Source: Gordonia sp. UBA5067 (GTDB taxonomy: Bacteria; Actinomycetota; Actinomycetes; Mycobacteriales; Mycobacteriaceae). Taken from it: a stretch of 26,238 bases of DNA. The translations under genes and the position numbers were made by a program. Where the stretch lies: assembly GCF_002414845.1 (NCBI RefSeq), contig NZ_DIAX01000054.1:27306-53543 (forward strand), written 5' to 3'. The notes below the pieces were generated by a model that had not been told where the DNA came from, searched no databases, and saw only the letters and a program-made list of their open reading frames with translations. This document shows positions 21,624 to 26,238 of the stretch, piece by piece. Position 1 is the first letter of the stretch. Each line of letters begins with the position of its first letter.

Positions 21624-22529
21624 TCAGTCGAGATCGGCGAGAGTCACCTCGACGCCGCCGATGAAGTCGGCACACAGGTTGTAGATGAACGCTCCGAGAC
21701 TCGCCAGCGCGGTCAGCAGGATCGCATCGACGACCCCGATCAGGAACGCCCAGCCGAATACCGTGCCGGCACCGATCGCATCAGCGGCACCGCCCCCGTC
21801 GGTGGTCAGCGTGCCAACCGACGAGTTCACCTGCGACCACACCCCCATACCGTCGAGCACCAGGTAGAGCACCGCTACGGCAATCATCCAGATAAAGAAG
21901 CCGATGACCGCCAGGATCGCCGAGACCTTCAACGTCGACCAGGGGTCGATCCGCCGAATTTGCACCGTCGCGCGCAAGGCACGCGACGCCCCGGTCCCAC
22001 CGGTGCCGACCTGGGTCGGTGCCGACCGTTGCCCGGCCGGCGCGCCCCCGCGGGGCGCCGTCGCGGCCGCGTGAATCTCGTCGAGGTTCGGCAGGTCCTT
22101 GGCCTTCACCTGCGACCGCCCGATACTGCGGGTCGGCGATTCGACGAACCGATCGCCGTCGGTCCCGGCCGGCTCTGCCGACTCGTCGAGTTTCGGAGCG
22201 GCGGTGCCGGTGATGATCGGCTTCTTCTTCTTGGGCACCGACCGTGCGCCGCCGCCGGTTTCGGGTGTGAGGTCGTTGGCTCGTTGCCAGGGCGGTTTCA
22301 CCCCGGGCTTGTCCGCAGCACTCTTGTCCGCAGCAGCTTTGTCCGCAGCACTCTTGTCGCCACCGGTCCGGTCCGCACCGGACGTTTCCCCCTGGTCCGA
22401 TGCGGCTTGCGCCGCCTCGGTAGCCGACTCCGCCGCCCCCTGGGCCTTCGACTGCGTCCTCGTGCCAGACTTCGGGTCGTCCGTCGACGCCACGCCGACC
22501 TCCTTCGGGTCAGAATCTTCAGTCGTCAC
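21624..22529 (-). CDS. DUF3566 membrane protein (Rv0007-like)
   Basis: 301 residues from GTG 22529, chosen for the AGGA about nine bases upstream and the ten-base gap to gyrA. The first ~180 residues are hydrophilic Ala/Lys/Asp-rich with a short A-A-D-K repeat and a basic KKKK patch, probably cytoplasmic and disordered. The C-terminal ~115 residues are the DUF3566 domain: [15 protein letters not shown], then two membrane helices (about 200-225 and 255-285). This gene follows gyrA throughout Mycobacteriales. Its role is unknown, though a link to cell division or envelope has been proposed for the mycobacterial homologue. Confidence 0.9.
   Translation of the reverse strand: MTTEDSDPKEVGVASTDDPKSGTRTQSKAQGAAESATEAAQAASDQGETSGADRTGGDKSAADKAAADKSAADKPGVKPPWQRANDLTPETGGGARSVPKKKKPIITGTAAPKLDESAEPAGTDGDRFVESPTRSIGRSQVKAKDLPNLDEIHAAATAPRGGAPAGQRSAPTQVGTGGTGASRALRATVQIRRIDPWSTLKVSAILAVIGFFIWMIAVAVLYLVLDGMGVWSQVNSSVGTLTTDGGGAADAIGAGTVFGWAFLIGVVDAILLTALASLGAFIYNLCADFIGGVEVTLADLD
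22309..22353. repeat. Three 15-bp tandem repeats within the DUF3566 gene
   Basis: TTGTCCGCAGCACTC, TTGTCCGCAGCAGCT and TTGTCCGCAGCACTC follow without spacing and are continued by TTGTCGC. They encode S/A-A-A-D-K pentapeptides in the disordered N-terminal part. Copy number may vary between strains. Confidence 0.85.
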
Positions 22530-22539
22530 GTAGCAATTC

Positions 22540-25035
22540 CTAGCTCTCGTCCGACGAATCCTCGTCGGGCTCATCAGCGTTTCGGGCGATGGCCAACAGC
22601 GTAGTGCCTTCGCCCAGGTTCATCAGGCGAACACCCTTCGTCTGGCGACCGGCCTTGCGGACTTCCTTCGCCCGGGTCCGGATGACTCCGCCCGTCGAGG
22701 TGATCGCATAGACCTCACTGTCCAGGGTGACGCGAATCGCGCCGATCAAAGTGCCGCGCCGCTTGTCATACTGAATGGTCAGCACGCCCTTACCGCCGCG
22801 ACCCTGGACGGGGTATTCGTCCATCGACGTCCGCTTGGCATATCCGCCGGTTGTCGCCACCAGGAGGAAGTCCGTCTCGTCGACGACAACCATCGAGAGA
22901 AGTTCGTCGCCTTCGTTAAACCGCATCCCCTGCACGCCTGAGGTCTGCCGGCCCATGGGCCGCAGCGCATCGTCGGTCGCGCTGAAGCGGATCGACTGAC
23001 CCTGGGCCGACACCAGCAACAGGTCGTCCTCGGCACGGCACAACCGCGCCGCCACCAACTCGTCCTCCCCACGGAGGTTGATCGCGGCGATGCCGCCGGA
23101 CCGGTTCGAGTCGAAGTCCTCAAGCTTCGACTTCTTCACCAGGCCGTTGCGCGTCGCCAGCACGAGGTAGGGAGCGTCTTGGTACGACTTGATCTGGATG
23201 ACCTGTGCGATCCGCTCTTCCGGCTGGAAGGCGAGCAGGTTTGCGACGTGCTGCCCGCGGGCGGTCCGGGCCGCCTCGGGCAGTTCGTAGGCCTTCGCGC
23301 GGTACACCCGCCCCTTCGTCGTGAAGAAGAGAATCCAGTCGTGTGTCGAGGACACAAAGAAGTGGGCGACGATGTCGTCCTGCTTGAGACCGGCGCCCTG
23401 CACGCCCTTCCCGCCTCGGCGCTGGCTGCGGTACAGATCGGCCTTGGTGCGCTTGGCGTATCCGGTCTCGGTGATGGTGACGACGACGTCTTCGCGCGCG
23501 ATCAGGTCCTCATCGGCGACATCCCCTTCGGCCGCGATGATCTGGGTTCGCCGATCGTCACCGAACTTGTCGACGATCTCGGCAAGTTCATCACGGACGA
23601 TCGAGCGCTGGCGCTCGGGCTTGGCGAGGATGTCCTGCAGGTCGGCGATCACGCGTTCGATCTCGGCGAGTTCGTCGACGATCTTCTGGCGCTCCAGTGC
23701 CGACAACCGGCGCAACTGCATCGCCAGGATCGCATCGGCCTGGATCTCGTCGATGTCGAGGAGCGCGATCAACCCGTTGCGGGCGTTCTCGGTGTTGGCC
23801 GACGCTCGGATAAGGGCGATGACCTCGTCGAGCGCGTCGAGGGCCTTGACTAGTCCGCGCAAGATGTGGGCCCGCTCCTCGGCCTTGCGCAACCGGTACC
23901 GGGTGCGTCGCACGATGACGTCGATCTGGTGGGCGACGTAGAACCGGATCATCTGGTCCAGGCGCAGCGTGCGGGGCACCCCGTCGACGATGGAGAGCAT
24001 GTTCGCGCCAAAACTCGTCTGCAGCTGGCTGTGCTTGTACAGATTGTTCAGCACGACCTTCGCGACCCCATCGCGTCGCAGCGTGACCACGATGCGCATG
24101 CCGACCCGGTCTGAGGACTGGTCCTCGATGCGGCTGATGCCCTTGAGTTTGCCCTCGTTGACCTGTTCGGCGATCGACTGAATGAGATTGTCGGGATTCA
24201 CCTGGTAGGGCAGCTCGGTAATGACGAGAGTCGTAACGCCCTTGTTCTCCTCGATATCGACCACGCCGCGCATCCGGATCGAGCCGCGGCCGGTCGTGTA
24301 GGCATCACGAATCCCCTGCCCGCCGACGATCAGACCCGCCGTCGGGAAGTCGGGACCCTTGACGGCGTCCATACAGGCGGCCAGGGTGGCCTCCTCGTCG
24401 GCTTCGTGGTTGTCCAGTGCCCAGAACACGGCGTTGGCCACCTCGCGCAGGTTGTGCGGCGGAATGTTGGTCGCCATCCCGACCGCGATGCCGCCCGAAC
24501 CGTTGATCAGCAGGTTCGGGATGCGCGCGGGCAACACCGTCGGCTCATCGGTCTTGCCGTCATAGTTGGGCACGAAGTCGACGGTCTCCTCGTCGATATC
24601 GCGCAGCATCTCCATCGCGAGCGGCGTCAGGCGCGCCTCGGTGTAGCGCATGGCGGCCGGGCCGTCATTGCCGCGGGAACCGAAGTTTCCCTGGCCATCG
24701 ATCAATGGGTAACGCATCGACCATGGTTGGGCGAGCCGGACCAGCGCATCATAGATCGCGGTGTCACCGTGCGGATGGTAGTTGCCCATGGTTTCGGCGA
24801 CCGGTTTCGCCGACTTCACGTACGCGCGGTCGGGGCGGTAGCCGGCATCGTTCGTCGCGTACAGCAGGCGGCGGTGCACCGGCTTGAGTCCGTCGCGGAC
24901 TGCCGGGAGCGCACGGCCGACGATCACACTCATGGCGTAATCGATGTAGCTGTTCTGCATCTCCTGCTGGATGTCCACCGGCAGGATGCGGTCGTGGCCT
25001 TCGTCCTCGGTGGGTGGCAGTGTGGTGTCAGTCAT
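22540..25035 (-). CDS. gyrA: DNA gyrase subunit A
   Basis: 831 residues, full length with no intein. The breakage-reunion domain carries catalytic Tyr131 in [10 protein letters not shown]. The quinolone-resistance region reads [16 protein letters not shown], with Thr92 and Asp96 at the two hot positions. Thr there is not a classical resistance change, and the Asp is kept. The GyrA box QRRGGKG opens the C-terminal DNA-wrapping beta-pinwheel, and the tail is acidic ([11 protein letters not shown]). ATG 25035 has GAGGA eight bases upstream. With GyrB it introduces negative supercoils using ATP. Confidence 0.99.
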   Translation of the reverse strand: MTDTTLPPTEDEGHDRILPVDIQQEMQNSYIDYAMSVIVGRALPAVRDGLKPVHRRLLYATNDAGYRPDRAYVKSAKPVAETMGNYHPHGDTAIYDALVRLAQPWSMRYPLIDGQGNFGSRGNDGPAAMRYTEARLTPLAMEMLRDIDEETVDFVPNYDGKTDEPTVLPARIPNLLINGSGGIAVGMATNIPPHNLREVANAVFWALDNHEADEEATLAACMDAVKGPDFPTAGLIVGGQGIRDAYTTGRGSIRMRGVVDIEENKGVTTLVITELPYQVNPDNLIQSIAEQVNEGKLKGISRIEDQSSDRVGMRIVVTLRRDGVAKVVLNNLYKHSQLQTSFGANMLSIVDGVPRTLRLDQMIRFYVAHQIDVIVRRTRYRLRKAEERAHILRGLVKALDALDEVIALIRASANTENARNGLIALLDIDEIQADAILAMQLRRLSALERQKIVDELAEIERVIADLQDILAKPERQRSIVRDELAEIVDKFGDDRRTQIIAAEGDVADEDLIAREDVVVTITETGYAKRTKADLYRSQRRGGKGVQGAGLKQDDIVAHFFVSSTHDWILFFTTKGRVYRAKAYELPEAARTARGQHVANLLAFQPEERIAQVIQIKSYQDAPYLVLATRNGLVKKSKLEDFDSNRSGGIAAINLRGEDELVAARLCRAEDDLLLVSAQGQSIRFSATDDALRPMGRQTSGVQGMRFNEGDELLSMVVVDETDFLLVATTGGYAKRTSMDEYPVQGRGGKGVLTIQYDKRRGTLIGAIRVTLDSEVYAITSTGGVIRTRAKEVRKAGRQTKGVRLMNLGEGTTLLAIARNADEPDEDSSDES

Positions 25036-25115
25036 CGGGTCCTCTTTGGTTCTGGCGATTGCCCACAGCAGTCACCAAAGTTGGTTTGGCACAAGCACTT
25101 TCGGATCATCTGTGA

Positions 25116-26238
<1,123 letters not shown>

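Noticed and set aside
24640..24780. Quinolone-resistance mutation or intein in gyrA
   Set aside because: Thr92 and Asp96 at the hot positions are not classical resistance changes, and the reading frame is continuous through the Tyr131 region where mycobacterial inteins insert.

Overview
The window looks like a chromosomal segment of a high-GC actinobacterium of the Mycobacteriales (Gordonia/Rhodococcus/Williamsia-like; genus not certain). The right-hand 5 kb is conserved core: gyrB (5' end outside the window), gyrA, a DUF3566 membrane protein and a tRNA-Ile, all on the minus strand. This is the same order as gyrB-gyrA-Rv0007-ileT-alaT in Mycobacterium. Where the native gyrA-linked tRNA-Ala should follow there is a decayed copy, and about 100 bp further on lies an intact but clearly different tRNA-Ala. 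From there to the left edge almost everything is metal and metalloid resistance plus unknown accessory genes. I read this as an island fixed at the tRNA-Ala locus. Its left end and any integrase lie outside the window.

Layout from left to right. (1) 1-8.5 kb, copper: the end of a Cu+ P-type ATPase; a frameshifted DHA2-type MFS exporter; a divergent unit of a cysteine synthase/desulfhydrase-like PLP enzyme and an MFS exporter, preceded by a 49-codon upstream ORF; then a CopRS-like two-component system translationally coupled to a Met/His-rich lipoprotein and followed by a Tat-exported multicopper oxidase. (2) 8.5-11.7 kb, soft divalent metals: a CmtR-like ArsR sensor coupled to a P1B-type Cd/Pb/Zn ATPase, with a divergent SAM methyltransferase. 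(3) 11.8-13.1 kb: two unknown genes, one with two zinc-binding cysteine clusters. (4) 13.1-18.8 kb, arsenic: arsR, acr3, arsC (short), arsC (long, helical N-terminus), an FAD pyridine-nucleotide oxidoreductase and an ArsN-like acetyltransferase read leftward. An ArsI/CadI dioxygenase lies upstream of them, and a second arsR diverges from it. The order arsR / cadI / arsR / acr3 matches my recollection of M. tuberculosis Rv2640c-Rv2643. The set covers arsenate reduction, arsenite efflux and probably breakdown or acetylation of organoarsenicals. (5) 18.9-21.1 kb: three genes of unknown function, ending in a small RHH-like regulator with an AT-hook-like tail and a strong terminator.

Control signals are unusually readable. 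A single palindrome supplies both -35 boxes of the divergent arsR/arsI promoter. A second perfect palindrome covers the arsR-acr3 promoter. Direct repeats lie upstream of the CopR-like gene, and iterated heptamers upstream of the RHH gene. Several regulators appear to be leaderless. Eight neighbouring gene pairs overlap stop on start (ATGA, GTGA or TGATG), so most pathways look translationally coupled. No gene-free stretch exceeds 300 bp; the longest, 4337-4617, holds the upstream ORF, a hairpin and the putative CopR boxes.
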